Notes: generated by a model from the letters alone, not told the origin. Positions 19,401 through 28,076 are shown, numbered from the stretch's first letter. The stretch is 64,000 bases of DNA from Alienimonas californiensis (GCF_007743815.1 NZ_CP036265.1:124001-188000); one strand, 5' to 3'. Made by a program: numbers and translations.

Positions 19401-20258
19401 ATGAAGCTCGCCACCCTCCACACCGCCCGCGGGCCGCGGGTCGTCGCCATGACCGACGACGACCGGCACGTCGATCTGAACCTGGTCGATTCCTCTCTGC
19501 CGACCTCCTTGCGGGCCCTACTGGCGTTGGAGGGCGGGCTGACGCGGGCCGCCGCGGCGCTGGCGAACGCCCCCGACGAGGCCGTCGCGGAAGGCAAGCT
19601 GCTGGCCCCGATTCCAGACCCCGGCAAGGTGATCTGCATCGGGCTGAACTACCGCGACCACGCCGAGGAGACGAACAGCCCGATCCCCTCGGAGCCGGTC
19701 GTGTTCGGCAAGTTCGGCAACACGATCCGCGGCCCGGAGGCCACCGTCACGCTGCCGGCGGTCTCGGAGCAGGTCGATTACGAGGCGGAACTGGTCGTCG
19801 TGATTGGCCGCACGGGCAAGAACGTCGCCGAGGCGGACGCGATGAACCACGTCGCCGGGTATATGAACGGCAACGACGTCAGCGCCCGCGACTGGCAGAA
19901 GGGCCGGCCCGGCGAGCAGTGGTTGCTGGGCAAGACGCCGGACGGTTTCGCCCCCACCGGGCCGTTCCTGCTCTCCGCTGACGAAGCCGGCGACCCGCAC
20001 GACTGGCCGGTCAAGCTGGAGTTGAACGGCCGGACGATGCAGGACGGCAGCACCGCGGACTTCCTGTTCACCCTGCCGCAGATCGTCGCCCACCTGACGA
20101 AGATCATGACGCTGGAGCCCGGCGACCTCATCTTCACCGGCACCCCGGCGGGCGTGGGGGCGGCCCGCAAACCGCCGGCTTGGATCACCGACGGCAGCGA
20201 GACCGCCGTCACCATCGGCCCGCTGGGCACGCTGCGGACGCGCTTCGTCGCGGAGTGA
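19401..20258 (+). CDS. Fumarylacetoacetate hydrolase family protein
   Basis: The 285-residue protein matches the FAH family of metal-dependent enzymes acting on 1,3-diketone or 2-oxo-acid substrates (acylpyruvases, ureidoglycolate lyase, 2-oxo-hepta-diene-dioate hydratase and decarboxylase). GKVICIGLNYRDHAEE, VFGKFGNTIRGP, the metal-binding DYEAELVVVIG (glutamates near residues 128 and 130), GYMNGNDVSARDWQ and FTGTPAGVGAARKPP are all present. The start is ATG at 19401. The neighbours do not form an aromatic-degradation operon, so the substrate is unknown; ureidoglycolate lyase or acylpyruvase are the most common annotations. Confidence 0.9.
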   Translation: MKLATLHTARGPRVVAMTDDDRHVDLNLVDSSLPTSLRALLALEGGLTRAAAALANAPDEAVAEGKLLAPIPDPGKVICIGLNYRDHAEETNSPIPSEPVVFGKFGNTIRGPEATVTLPAVSEQVDYEAELVVVIGRTGKNVAEADAMNHVAGYMNGNDVSARDWQKGRPGEQWLLGKTPDGFAPTGPFLLSADEAGDPHDWPVKLELNGRTMQDGSTADFLFTLPQIVAHLTKIMTLEPGDLIFTGTPAGVGAARKPPAWITDGSETAVTIGPLGTLRTRFVAE

Positions 20259-20350
20259 ATCGGCGAACGCGGGGAACCCGGCGACCGGCGTTGCCCCGCG
20301 GCCCGCTGCGCCGCTACGACCCGGGCTCTGCCTTCTTCCCGGGACTCCCG

Positions 20351-21172
20351 ATGCGCTTCGCCCCGTTTGTCGCCCTGTTGCTTGCGGCGCCGCTGAACCT
20401 TTCGGCGCAGGAGTTTCGGGTGTACACGACGGTCTCGGACGTCTCCGGGGACCGGCCGATCGAGCTGTCGCGGAGCCTCACGCTGTTCCACGCCGGGCAG
20501 GCGTGGGACCACGTGGTGGAGGCGGGCGAGGTGGTGCGATTCGACCCCGCGGACGCGGAGTTCGTGATCCTCGACACCCGCCGCGATCTGGCCTGCACGG
20601 TCAAGTTGGAGGAGGTCTCCCGGATCATCAACGTCGGTCGGAAAGAGACGGAGAAGTACGTCGCGGAGCTGCGCGAGTCCCCCGCCCCGGACAGCGCCGC
20701 CCTGACGACCAGCCTCGCCTTCCAACTGACGCCCCGGTACGCGATCGACGCCGACGAAGGGTCTCGCAGAACCCGATTCGTCGGCGGCCCGCTGACCTAC
20801 GAGGTCTCCCACGCCCAGCCGGGCCGGCCGTCGATCTCGGCGGCGTACTGGGACTACGCCGACTGGACCGGCCAGCTGAACTACGCCCTGGACCCCGGCA
20901 AGTTGTTCCCGGACGTCCGCCGCCCGGTTCACGAGGCCCTGCGGGAGCGGGGCGTCGTGCCGCAGCGGGTGGAAGTGCTGCTCACGGACGCCGGCGGCGT
21001 GCCGACGAAGCGCCTGGCCGCGGAACACAGCTTTCAGGAACAGCTCGGCCAGCGGGACCGGGAGTTGATTTCCCGCTGGCGGGAGCGGCTGGCCTCGCCG
21101 AAGACGCGGCGGGTCACCTTCGCCAAATATCAGCAGCTCACGCTCGGCGGCGTGCCGCAGGCGGCCCGCTGA
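20351..21172 (+). CDS. Secreted protein of unknown function
   Basis: The 273-residue product starts at ATG 20351 with a signal peptide (MRFAPFVALLLAAPLNLSAQ). The mature part opens with EFRVYTTVSDVSG and contains FHAGQAWDHVVEAGEVVRFD and LDTRRDLACTVKLEEV, features of a beta-rich periplasmic or surface protein. The middle region has a helical stretch and a conserved-looking LTPRYAIDADEG. No catalytic motif or known domain was recognised. The gene is 92 bases after the FAH-family gene. It may be part of the same transcript or independent. A strong hairpin follows at 21185-21206. Confidence 0.65.
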   Translation: MRFAPFVALLLAAPLNLSAQEFRVYTTVSDVSGDRPIELSRSLTLFHAGQAWDHVVEAGEVVRFDPADAEFVILDTRRDLACTVKLEEVSRIINVGRKETEKYVAELRESPAPDSAALTTSLAFQLTPRYAIDADEGSRRTRFVGGPLTYEVSHAQPGRPSISAAYWDYADWTGQLNYALDPGKLFPDVRRPVHEALRERGVVPQRVEVLLTDAGGVPTKRLAAEHSFQEQLGQRDRELISRWRERLASPKTRRVTFAKYQQLTLGGVPQAAR

Positions 21173-21184
21173 CCGCCCGGGTCT

Positions 21185-21206
21185 CCCGCCGCCGCGCAGC
21201 GGCGGG
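21185..21206. terminator. GC-rich hairpin after the secreted-protein gene
   Basis: A perfect 8-base stem with a 6-base loop starts 13 bases after the stop codon. There is no T-tract, so termination is plausible but not certain. Confidence 0.45.
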
Positions 21207-21256
21207 CGCCCTCGGGTGAGCGGCGCGCGGCGGCGTGTTAGGATGAGCGGCCGGGG

Positions 21257-23488
21257 ATGGCCCGGGGTCGTTCGCCGTTTTTCGTACCCGCCTGCCGCGT
21301 GTCTCCACTTCTGTATCTGGCCGGCATCGTCGCGGTGGGCGTGGCGGCCCAGTGGACCGCGTGGCGCCTGCGATTGCCGGCGATTTTGTTGCTGTTGGCC
21401 GCCGGGTTCGCCTTCGGCCGCGTGCCGGTCGGCGATCCCGTCGAGGGGGTGACGGAGGGAGCCGCCGAGGCCGTCGCCGCCGGCGACCGCAATCCCGGCC
21501 AGGCCGGCCGAATCGGTCCCGCGGACGACCTGCTGACGAGCGACGGGGCCACGGACGACGGGTCGGTCGAGGACGCGGACCCCGGCTCCGCCGGCCAGGT
21601 GGAGGAGAGCGATCCCGGCGACGACCCGTTGCAGGGACGGGGCGGCGGCGCCGTCATCCCGGAGCGGTTGCTCACCCCCGCGGTGGCGCTGGCGGTGGCG
21701 GTGATCCTGTTCGAGGGCGGCCTGAGCCTGAAGTTCCGCGAACTGCGGGAGATTGGCTCCGCCGCCCTGGGCCTGTGCACCGCCGGGGCTGCCGTCACTG
21801 GGGTGCTGGCGGCGATCGCGGCGAAGCTCCTCGTGTTCGACACCTGGCAACTCGCGATATTGGCAGGCTCGATCTTCACCGTGACCGGGCCGACGGTCAT
21901 CATCCCCCTGCTCCGGCAGATCCGCCCGAACGGCCGCGTCGGGGCGGTGGCGAAGTGGGAGGGCATCGTGATCGACCCGGTCGGCGCCGTGCTGGCCGTG
22001 CTGGCGTTCGAGGGGATCGTGCTGACGGCCGGCGCCGCCTCGATCGTGATCCCGCTGACGATCGCCAAGGTGGTTCTGATCGGCGGGCTGTTGGGCGCCG
22101 GGCTGGCCTGGATGCTGTCGGTCCTGTTCCAGCGGCACTGGGTGCCGGACTACCTGCAGAACCCGGTCGCCCTGGGCACGGTGCTGCTCGCCTTCGCCGC
22201 CTCCAACGCCCTACAAAGCGAGAGCGGGCTGGTGACGGTCACGGTGATGGGCGTGTGGCTGGCGAACCAGGAGCGGTTCAACATCGAGCCGCTGGTCGAG
22301 TTCAAGGAGAACCTCGGCGTCCTGCTGATCAGCGTGCTGTTCGTGGTGCTGGCCGGTCAGTTGGAGCCGCAAAGCATTCTGGATCTGGGCTGGGGGGCGT
22401 TGGCGTTCATCGCCTTCCTGGTGCTGGTCGTGCGGCCGGCGGCGGTTTTCCTGGGCACGCTGTTCAGCCCGCTGTCGCTTTCGGAGAAGACTTTCCTAGC
22501 CTGGCTGGCGCCGCGGGGCATCGTGGCGGCGGCGGTGGCGAGCGTGTTCGCCCTGGAGTTGCGACACGACGCGGAGGAAGCCATCGAACGCTCCTATGCC
22601 GCCGGGGTCACGGACGCAGCCGCCATTGCGGAGCGGGAGTGGTGGGAAGGTCTCCTGGAGGACAGTGCCCGGCTCGTCCCGCTGACGTTCTCCGTGATCA
22701 GCGCCTCGGTCGCCCTGTACGGCCTGACCGCCGGCCCCTTCGCCCGCCGGCTGGGGCTGGCGGTCGCGAACCCGCAGGGCGTGCTGTTCCTGGGCGGCTC
22801 CCCGCTGGTCCGGGCGATCGCCGTCGCCCTGCAGGAGAAGGGCTTCACCGTGCGGCTGATCGACTCCAACCGCCGCAACGTCTCCGCCGCCCGGTTGGAG
22901 GGCCTCGACACGCTGCACGGCAACGTGCTGTCCGAGAAGATCACCGACCGCGTCGACCCCTCCGGCCTCGGCCGGGTCCTGGCGATGACCCCCAACGACG
23001 AGGTGAACAGCCTCGCGGCCCAGAATTTCGCCACCCTGTTCGGCCGCAGCGGGTGTTATCAGCTGTGCCCGCACCCGGCGGAGGGGGCGAGAAAGGGCGA
23101 GGGCGGCGCCGAACGCCCGCACGGCCGGGCGCTGTTCCGGGAGGGCGTGACCTATAAATTGCTGCAGGAACTCTACGAACGCGGCGCCCGGGTCAAGGAG
23201 ACCCGCATCACCCAGGAGTTCGACTACCCCGCCTTCCTGCGGATGAACGGGGCGGAAGCGGTGGTGCTATTCCGTCTGACCGGCCCGGCGGACGCTCGGA
23301 CGCTGCGGGTGAACACCGCGAACGTGAAGCTGGAGCCGACGCCCGGCGACACGCTGCTCTCCCTGGTGCCCCCCGACACCGGCGAACCGCCGGCCCGCGA
23401 GGCCGTCTCCGCCGGTACCGGCCTGGAAGGCGAACTGGACGACGACGACAGCCGCCTGGGCCTCGAACCCCCTCAACTGAGGGGCTGA
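21257..23488 (+). CDS. CPA1-type sodium/proton antiporter with C-terminal nucleotide-binding region
   Basis: The 743-residue membrane protein looks like a cation:proton antiporter of the CPA1 type. It has helices such as RLPAILLLLAAGFAFG, VALAVAVILFEGGLSLKF, IFTVTGPTVIIPLL (near residue 211), a conserved WEGIVIDPVGAVLAVLAFEG acidic site and TFLAWLAPRGIVAAAVASVF. The C-terminal 220 residues carry a RCK/TrkA-N-like Rossmann start (GVLFLGGSPLVRAIAVALQE, then RLIDSNRRN and MTPNDEVNSLAAQ). Between the first and second helix blocks an acidic, glycine-rich stretch of about 75 residues (positions 58-135) has no membrane character. A start at GTG 21299 is possible and removes 14 residues. The gene is followed by a small hairpin at 23469-23484 that covers the stop codon. 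Confidence 0.88.
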   Translation: MARGRSPFFVPACRVSPLLYLAGIVAVGVAAQWTAWRLRLPAILLLLAAGFAFGRVPVGDPVEGVTEGAAEAVAAGDRNPGQAGRIGPADDLLTSDGATDDGSVEDADPGSAGQVEESDPGDDPLQGRGGGAVIPERLLTPAVALAVAVILFEGGLSLKFRELREIGSAALGLCTAGAAVTGVLAAIAAKLLVFDTWQLAILAGSIFTVTGPTVIIPLLRQIRPNGRVGAVAKWEGIVIDPVGAVLAVLAFEGIVLTAGAASIVIPLTIAKVVLIGGLLGAGLAWMLSVLFQRHWVPDYLQNPVALGTVLLAFAASNALQSESGLVTVTVMGVWLANQERFNIEPLVEFKENLGVLLISVLFVVLAGQLEPQSILDLGWGALAFIAFLVLVVRPAAVFLGTLFSPLSLSEKTFLAWLAPRGIVAAAVASVFALELRHDAEEAIERSYAAGVTDAAAIAEREWWEGLLEDSARLVPLTFSVISASVALYGLTAGPFARRLGLAVANPQGVLFLGGSPLVRAIAVALQEKGFTVRLIDSNRRNVSAARLEGLDTLHGNVLSEKITDRVDPSGLGRVLAMTPNDEVNSLAAQNFATLFGRSGCYQLCPHPAEGARKGEGGAERPHGRALFREGVTYKLLQELYERGARVKETRITQEFDYPAFLRMNGAEAVVLFRLTGPADARTLRVNTANVKLEPTPGDTLLSLVPPDTGEPPAREAVSAGTGLEGELDDDDSRLGLEPPQLRG

Positions 23489-23536
23489 CCGGTCACACGA
23501 CCGGTCGGACTTCCGGTCGGACTTTCGGTCGCCGCC
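23489..23536. repeat. Phased 12-bp direct repeats upstream of the feo operon
   Basis: Four consecutive 12-base units start at 23489, 23501, 23513 and 23525. Units 2 and 3 are identical (ccggtcggactt). Unit 1 keeps ccggtc, and unit 4 is tcggtcgccgcc. The palindrome gaccggtc occurs at 23487-23494 and 23499-23506, one unit apart. The array is about 100 bases before the first feoA start and could be a regulator-binding or promoter-structure element. Confidence 0.6.
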
Positions 23537-23636
23537 CGCGCTGGCGGGACGGCGTCCCGGATGGACGACGCCCCGGCCGCATCGTAAAGTGGCCGTGTTG
23601 AGATTCCGTCTCACCCCCTCCCGCCCGCGACGCTCC

Positions 23637-23942
23637 ATGCCGCTCGCTCCCGTTTCCGCGCCCGGCGACTCCGACCACGTCCCCTGCCCGACCGCCCAGG
23701 CGCTGGCGGACGGGACGCTGATCCCGCTCGATCTGCTCCGCACCGGCGAGAGCGGCACCGTGGCGGAGATCCTCGGCGACGCCCCCGCGGTGCATCGTCT
23801 GGAAGAGTTGGGCCTGCGGATCGGCGCCGCCGTCAGCGTGCTGCGGGAGGGCCCGCCCGCCCTGCTGGCGCTGGGTTCGCAGCGGTTCTGCTTCCGGCCC
23901 GACTCCGGGACGATGGTGCTGGTCGCGCTGGCGCCGGCGTGA
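23637..23942 (+). CDS. feoA: FeoA-domain protein 1
   Basis: The first of two FeoA-domain proteins of the ferrous iron operon. From ATG 23637 it has 101 residues: a disordered N-terminus, then the SH3-like FeoA core (LDLLRTGESGTVAEILGD, LEELGLRIGAAVSVLREG, GSQRFCFRPDSGTMVLV). FeoA is a small cytosolic partner of the FeoB transporter. The upstream GTG at 23589 would add 16 residues that have no family similarity, so ATG 23637 is preferred. The gene overlaps the next FeoA gene by four bases. Confidence 0.85.
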   Translation: MPLAPVSAPGDSDHVPCPTAQALADGTLIPLDLLRTGESGTVAEILGDAPAVHRLEELGLRIGAAVSVLREGPPALLALGSQRFCFRPDSGTMVLVALAPA

Positions 23943-24220
23943 ACGATCAACTCGCCCCCGGCAAACGACCCGACGACGGTTCGCCGCCCACCGAACTCAC
24001 CCTCGCCGCGTTGCCCGCCGGTCGCCCGGCCCGCATTTTGGACGTCCTCGGCGAGGACGCCCTCGCCGCCCGGCTGATGGAGATGGGCCTGATTCCCGGG
24101 GAGACCGTCGTCTTTCACCGGGCCGCCCCGCTGGGCGATCCGCTGGAGTTCTCCGTGTGCGGCTATCGCATCTCCCTGCGGAAAAGCGAGGCGGCCCGCG
24201 TGACCGTCGCGCCGGATTGA
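23939..24220 (+). CDS. feoA: FeoA-domain protein 2
   Basis: A second FeoA domain starts with GTG at 23939, overlapping the previous stop by four bases. The 93-residue product contains [38 protein letters not shown] and GDPLEFSVCGYRISLRKSEA, the classical FeoA pattern. This copy is closer to the consensus than the first. Many operons have a single FeoA, so two copies in tandem are a mild oddity and may bind each other or FeoB separately. The gene is 46 bases before feoB. Confidence 0.9.
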   Translation: MNDQLAPGKRPDDGSPPTELTLAALPAGRPARILDVLGEDALAARLMEMGLIPGETVVFHRAAPLGDPLEFSVCGYRISLRKSEAARVTVAPD

Positions 24221-24266
24221 ACCGTCGCGCCGGACTGCCCCCCCGCCCCGCCCCACCGAGCCGCCC

Positions 24267-26558
24267 GTGACGCCCCCCGCGCCGACTGCCGTCCCCGCCC
24301 CGCCGCCCGGCCCCGCGACTGTTCCCCGCAGTCGGGGGTCGAAGGTTGCGCCGGTGCGGCCGCTGGTCGTGGCGCTGGTGGGCAACCCGAACACCGGCAA
24401 GAGCACGCTGTTCAACGCCCTGTGCGGCGCGCGGGCCCGCACCGGCAACTTTCCGGGCGTGACGGTTGAGAAGAAGGTCGGCCGGTTGAAGCTGCCCCTC
24501 GACGGGGTCGCCGCCGACCGGGCGGCTGAGGTGATCGACCTGCCCGGCACCTACAGCCTCTCGCCCCGCAGCGCCGACGAGATGGTCTCCGTCGACGTGC
24601 TGCTGGGCGACGCCGGCGGGGGCGCCCTCCGCACGCCCCGGCCGGACGCGGTCGTCTGCGTGGTGGACGCCTCGAACCTGCACCGCAACCTGTACCTCGT
24701 CTCGCAGGTGTTGGAGCTGGGCCTGCCGGTCGTGATCGCGTTGAACATGGGCGACGTCGCCCGGCTCCGCGGGACGACGATCGACGTGCCCGCCCTGTCG
24801 CAGAAGCTGGGCGTGCCGGTGATCCCCACGGAGGCCCACCGCCGCCGCGGGCTGAACGAACTGAGAGCCGCGATCGTCGCCGCCGCGGCCGGCCCGGCGC
24901 CGCAGCCGGTACGGTCCCTGCCGGACGCCGTCTCGGAGGAGGCGGACGTCCTGGACGGCTGGCTGGCCGAGCACGGTTGCCCGGACGTGCCCGCCTACCT
25001 GCGGGAACGCATGCTGCTGGACGTGGGCGGACAGGTGGTCGAACGCTACCGCGGCCGCTGCACGGGCGATCTGCCGGCCCATCTGGGCGGCGTCCGGGCA
25101 CGCCTCGCCGAGGCCGGCTGCCGGGTGCCCGCGGTGGAGGCCGCCGGCCGCTACGGCTGGGCCCGGGAGATGCTGAACGGCACGGTCGAAACCGCCGTCG
25201 AACCGGCCGCCACCGCCAGCGACAAGATCGACCGCTTCCTCACCCACCGGGTCTGGGGCCTGCTGACCTTCGCCGTGCTGATGTTCCTGGTGTTCCAGGC
25301 GATCTTCAGTTGGGCCGGCCCCTTCATGGACGCCATCGGCGAGGGCCAGGGCTGGCTGACCGGGCTCGTCCAGGACGCCATGCCCCCGGGGGCGTTCCGC
25401 AGCCTGATCATCGACGGCGTGATCGCCGGCGTCGGCGGGGTGCTGATCTTCCTGCCCCAGATCGTGATCCTGTTCTTGGCGATCGCGGTGCTGGAGGACT
25501 GCGGCTACATGGCCCGGGCGGCCTTCCTGATGGACCGCCTGATGAGCCGGCTGGGCCTGTCCGGCAAGAGCTTCGTGCCGCTGATGAGCTCCTTCGCCTG
25601 CGCCGTGCCCGGCGTGATGGCGACCCGGGTGATCGAGAACCGCCGCGACCGCATGGTCACGATCCTCGTCGCCCCGTTGATGAGCTGCTCCGCCCGGCTG
25701 CCGGTCTATCTATTGCTGATCGGGGCGTTCGTCCCGGCGACGGCGTATCTCGGCGGGCTGGTCGAGTTGCAGGGGCTCGTGCTGTTCGGGATCACCTCGC
25801 TGGGGGCGCTGGTGGCGATTCCGGTCGCCTGGCTGCTGCGGAAGACTTGGTTCAAGGGGGAGACGCCGCCGTTCGTGATGGAACTGCCGCCCTACCGCTG
25901 GCCCTCGCTGCGGAACGTCGCCCTGCGGGTCTACGACCGCGGCAAGGCGTTCGTGACGCGGGCCGGTACGCTGATCTTCGCCGCCACCGTGCTGGTCTGG
26001 GCCGCGGGCTACTTCCCCGGCGACCACACCGAACTGCACGCCGTGCAGGCTCAGATTGAATCTGAGTCGGCGGAGGCCGAACCGGACGAGACGGTGCTGG
26101 AAGCCCTCGAACTGCGGCGCCGCCGGCTCAGTTCCGACCTGATCGAAGCCAGCGTGCTCGGCCGCACCGGGCACGCGATCGAACCGGTCGTCAAACCGCT
26201 GGGTTGGGACTGGCGGATCGGCGTGGGCGCCCTGGCGAGCTTCCCGGCCCGGGAGGTGATCATTGCCACCCTGGGCACGATCTACAGCCTCGGCGGGGAC
26301 GTGGACGAAACCGACGACGGCCTCCGCGACGCGCTCCGCCGCAGCGAGTGGCCGGACGGCGACCCGGTATATACGTTGCCGGTGGCCCTGTCGGTGATGG
26401 TCTTCTTCGCCCTCTGCGCCCAGTGCGCGGCGACGTTGATGGTCATTAAACGGGAGACGAACAGCTGGCGCTGGCCGTTGTTCACCTTCGTCTATATGAC
26501 CGCGCTGGCATATATTGGAGCGCTGCTCACCTATCAGATTGGTTCGCGACTCTTTTAA
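24267..26558 (+). CDS. feoB: Ferrous iron transport protein B
   Basis: FeoB is the inner-membrane Fe(II) permease with an N-terminal G-protein domain. The 763-residue protein (GTG start) has the G1 motif GNPNTGKST near residue 39, a G2/G3 region (TGNFPGVTVEKKVG, DLPGTYSLSPRS) and a CVVDASNLHRNLYL segment. Gate helices follow, with characteristic LPQIVILFLAIAVLEDCGYM and SFACAVPGVMATRVIENRRD. The G4 NKxD motif appears altered: the corresponding segment reads ALNMGDVARLRG, as in many FeoB proteins. The gene follows two feoA genes and precedes a Cys-rich peptide gene, the common Feo arrangement. Confidence 0.96.
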   Translation: MTPPAPTAVPAPPPGPATVPRSRGSKVAPVRPLVVALVGNPNTGKSTLFNALCGARARTGNFPGVTVEKKVGRLKLPLDGVAADRAAEVIDLPGTYSLSPRSADEMVSVDVLLGDAGGGALRTPRPDAVVCVVDASNLHRNLYLVSQVLELGLPVVIALNMGDVARLRGTTIDVPALSQKLGVPVIPTEAHRRRGLNELRAAIVAAAAGPAPQPVRSLPDAVSEEADVLDGWLAEHGCPDVPAYLRERMLLDVGGQVVERYRGRCTGDLPAHLGGVRARLAEAGCRVPAVEAAGRYGWAREMLNGTVETAVEPAATASDKIDRFLTHRVWGLLTFAVLMFLVFQAIFSWAGPFMDAIGEGQGWLTGLVQDAMPPGAFRSLIIDGVIAGVGGVLIFLPQIVILFLAIAVLEDCGYMARAAFLMDRLMSRLGLSGKSFVPLMSSFACAVPGVMATRVIENRRDRMVTILVAPLMSCSARLPVYLLLIGAFVPATAYLGGLVELQGLVLFGITSLGALVAIPVAWLLRKTWFKGETPPFVMELPPYRWPSLRNVALRVYDRGKAFVTRAGTLIFAATVLVWAAGYFPGDHTELHAVQAQIESESAEAEPDETVLEALELRRRRLSSDLIEASVLGRTGHAIEPVVKPLGWDWRIGVGALASFPAREVIIATLGTIYSLGGDVDETDDGLRDALRRSEWPDGDPVYTLPVALSVMVFFALCAQCAATLMVIKRETNSWRWPLFTFVYMTALAYIGALLTYQIGSRLF

Positions 26559-26570
26559 AGGGTTCCGACA

Positions 26571-26765
26571 ATGAACTTCGACCCGCAACTGATCGCCGCC
26601 CTGCTCTGCGTCGCCGCAGCCGCCGCGGAGGTCGGCCGGCGGGCCTGGAAGCTGACGCAATCCGGCGGGGAGAAAGGGTGCGGCTCCGGCTGCGGGAGTT
26701 GCCCCGCGGCGAAGGTTTCGAACGGCCCGACGGTCGTCTCGCTGAATCTGCCGCCGCGCCGCTGA
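26571..26765 (+). CDS. FeoB-associated Cys-rich membrane protein
   Basis: This 64-residue peptide starts with a membrane helix (LIAALLCVAAAAAEVG) and ends in a cysteine-rich tail, GCGSGCGSCPAAK, as in the small proteins found beside feoB in many phyla. They are thought to support FeoB assembly or iron handling. The gene is 12 bases downstream of feoB in the same operon. Too little sequence remains for a finer call, but the context makes the assignment good. Confidence 0.85.
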   Translation: MNFDPQLIAALLCVAAAAAEVGRRAWKLTQSGGEKGCGSGCGSCPAAKVSNGPTVVSLNLPPRR

Positions 26766-26776
26766 CGCGCCGCCTT

Positions 26777-27532
26777 TCAACACGGCCAGAGCGGTTCCCC
26801 GACCGGCTGCGGCTCCGGGTCCGGCAGCGCGGCGGACAGCACGTCCCGCAACACGGCGACCGCGGCGTCGGGGTCCCTCGGCACCAGGATCGTATTGGGA
26901 TCGAGGCGGCCCTCCGCGGCGTCCTCCCGCTTGATCCACAGGGCCGGCGGGGAGCGGAGGTCCCGCGTCCCCGGCTCCCACGGCTCAATCGACAAGGGGA
27001 AGTCCGGTTCCAGCGCCGAGGCGAGCCGGTTGAGGGAGGCCACGTCGTCTGTCCGCATCCCCACGCGCAGCGGTCGGTCGAGGAGCGGTTCCCGAAGCCG
27101 TTGCAGGGGAACCCGGGAAGCCTTCCAGTCCCCCGCCACCTCGCACGCCGGGTCCAACACGAACCGACGCCACCAGAGACCGGGATGCGGAACCGTCAGC
27201 CGTTCGTCGTCGAGGGACTCCTCGCCGAACAGGATCAGGTCCAGATCAATCGACCGCGGCCCCCAATGGACCGTGCGTTCCCGGCCCGCCGCCGTTTCGA
27301 GGTCCTGCAACGCGGCCAACAGCTCGTGCGGGGAGAGCGTCGTCTCCAGCGTCGCCGCGGCGTTCAGGAATTCCCCGCCGGCGTTCGCTCCCACGGCCGG
27401 GGTGCGATAGGCCCGGCTGGCGGCGGTTACCGTCACGCCCCGCCTGTCGTGCAGGCCCCGCAGCGCGGCCTCGAACGTGGCCCGCACGTCGCCGGTGTTG
27501 CCGCCGAGGGCGATCAGGGCCGGGACGTTCAT
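26777..27532 (-). CDS. folK: HPPK (6-hydroxymethyl-dihydropterin pyrophosphokinase) with C-terminal extension
   Basis: FolK transfers pyrophosphate from ATP to 6-hydroxymethyl-7,8-dihydropterin in folate biosynthesis. The N-terminal 165 residues contain the expected ALGGNTGD, YRTPAVG, FLNAAATLET, and the signature GPRSIDLDLILFG near residue 90, followed by LTVPHPGLWWRRFVLDPACE. The protein is 251 residues, compared with about 160 in E. coli. The last 85 residues (LRVGMRTDDVASLNRL onward) are not part of the HPPK core and their role is unknown. No folP or folB is adjacent. The gene converges with the feo operon and lies 60 bases downstream of the pilin gene on the same strand. Confidence 0.88.
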   Translation of the reverse strand: MNVPALIALGGNTGDVRATFEAALRGLHDRRGVTVTAASRAYRTPAVGANAGGEFLNAAATLETTLSPHELLAALQDLETAAGRERTVHWGPRSIDLDLILFGEESLDDERLTVPHPGLWWRRFVLDPACEVAGDWKASRVPLQRLREPLLDRPLRVGMRTDDVASLNRLASALEPDFPLSIEPWEPGTRDLRSPPALWIKREDAAEGRLDPNTILVPRDPDAAVAVLRDVLSAALPDPEPQPVGEPLWPC

Positions 27533-27592
27533 GTTTGCAGAATAACGAACCGGCTCCCCCCCGACCCGTCGGCGCTCAGAACCCAGCGGCGC

Positions 27593-27820
27593 TCAGAAGC
27601 CGGCGGCGTCCAACTCTGATTTCGCATTGGCGAACAGCCCGCCGGCGGTTCCGCCGACCACCCCGACCGTGCCGAAGATGGTGGCCAGGATCAGCGCCAG
27701 CATCACCGCGTATTCGACGGACGTGGGGCCGTCCTCCGAACGCAAGAACCGCCGGACCGCGGCGAGCGCCGTCGCCCGCCGCGCGGCGGCCGGCGGTTGG
27801 GGGGGGAAGACGGGGGTCAT
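27593..27820 (-). CDS. Flp-family type IVb prepilin
   Basis: The 75-residue product carries the Flp pilin motif G-x4-E-Y in EDGPTSVEYAVMLALILATI, at about residues 29-48, followed by a hydrophobic helix. The prepilin peptidase of Tad systems cleaves after the glycine. The charged leader is longer than usual (about 30 residues) and includes a proline-rich stretch. No tad assembly genes are nearby, so the pilus machinery must be encoded elsewhere. Similar orphan Flp genes are common in Planctomycetota. Confidence 0.8.
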   Translation of the reverse strand: MTPVFPPQPPAAARRATALAAVRRFLRSEDGPTSVEYAVMLALILATIFGTVGVVGGTAGGLFANAKSELDAAGF

Positions 27821-28076
27821 GGCTGGCTGGTGCGGGGGAGACCCGGCAGACGACGGGGGAGTCTCCTGAACCGTAGGTCATTCCCGGGCCGAACCTGCCG
27901 GAACCGGTGCCGCCGGCTCCGAACGAGCTTCCCCAGGACGGCGGCGGCGTTAGAATCCGTTCGTTCCCCCCGGGTTGACGATCGCGCCGCGCGACCGTGA
28001 TCCCGTTCGGCCCCGCCGCGGGCACGGTAGGAGGGTTTTTTCCGCAACGATTTCCAGCACACAGGCGTCCGGGTTC

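Noticed and set aside
19778-22138. Long minus-strand open frame (786 codons) opposite the FAH-family and antiporter genes
   Set aside because: It covers three real genes on the other strand and has low-complexity composition.
23487-23536. CRISPR-like array from the 12-bp repeats
   Set aside because: Units are adjacent with no spacers, and there are no cas genes.
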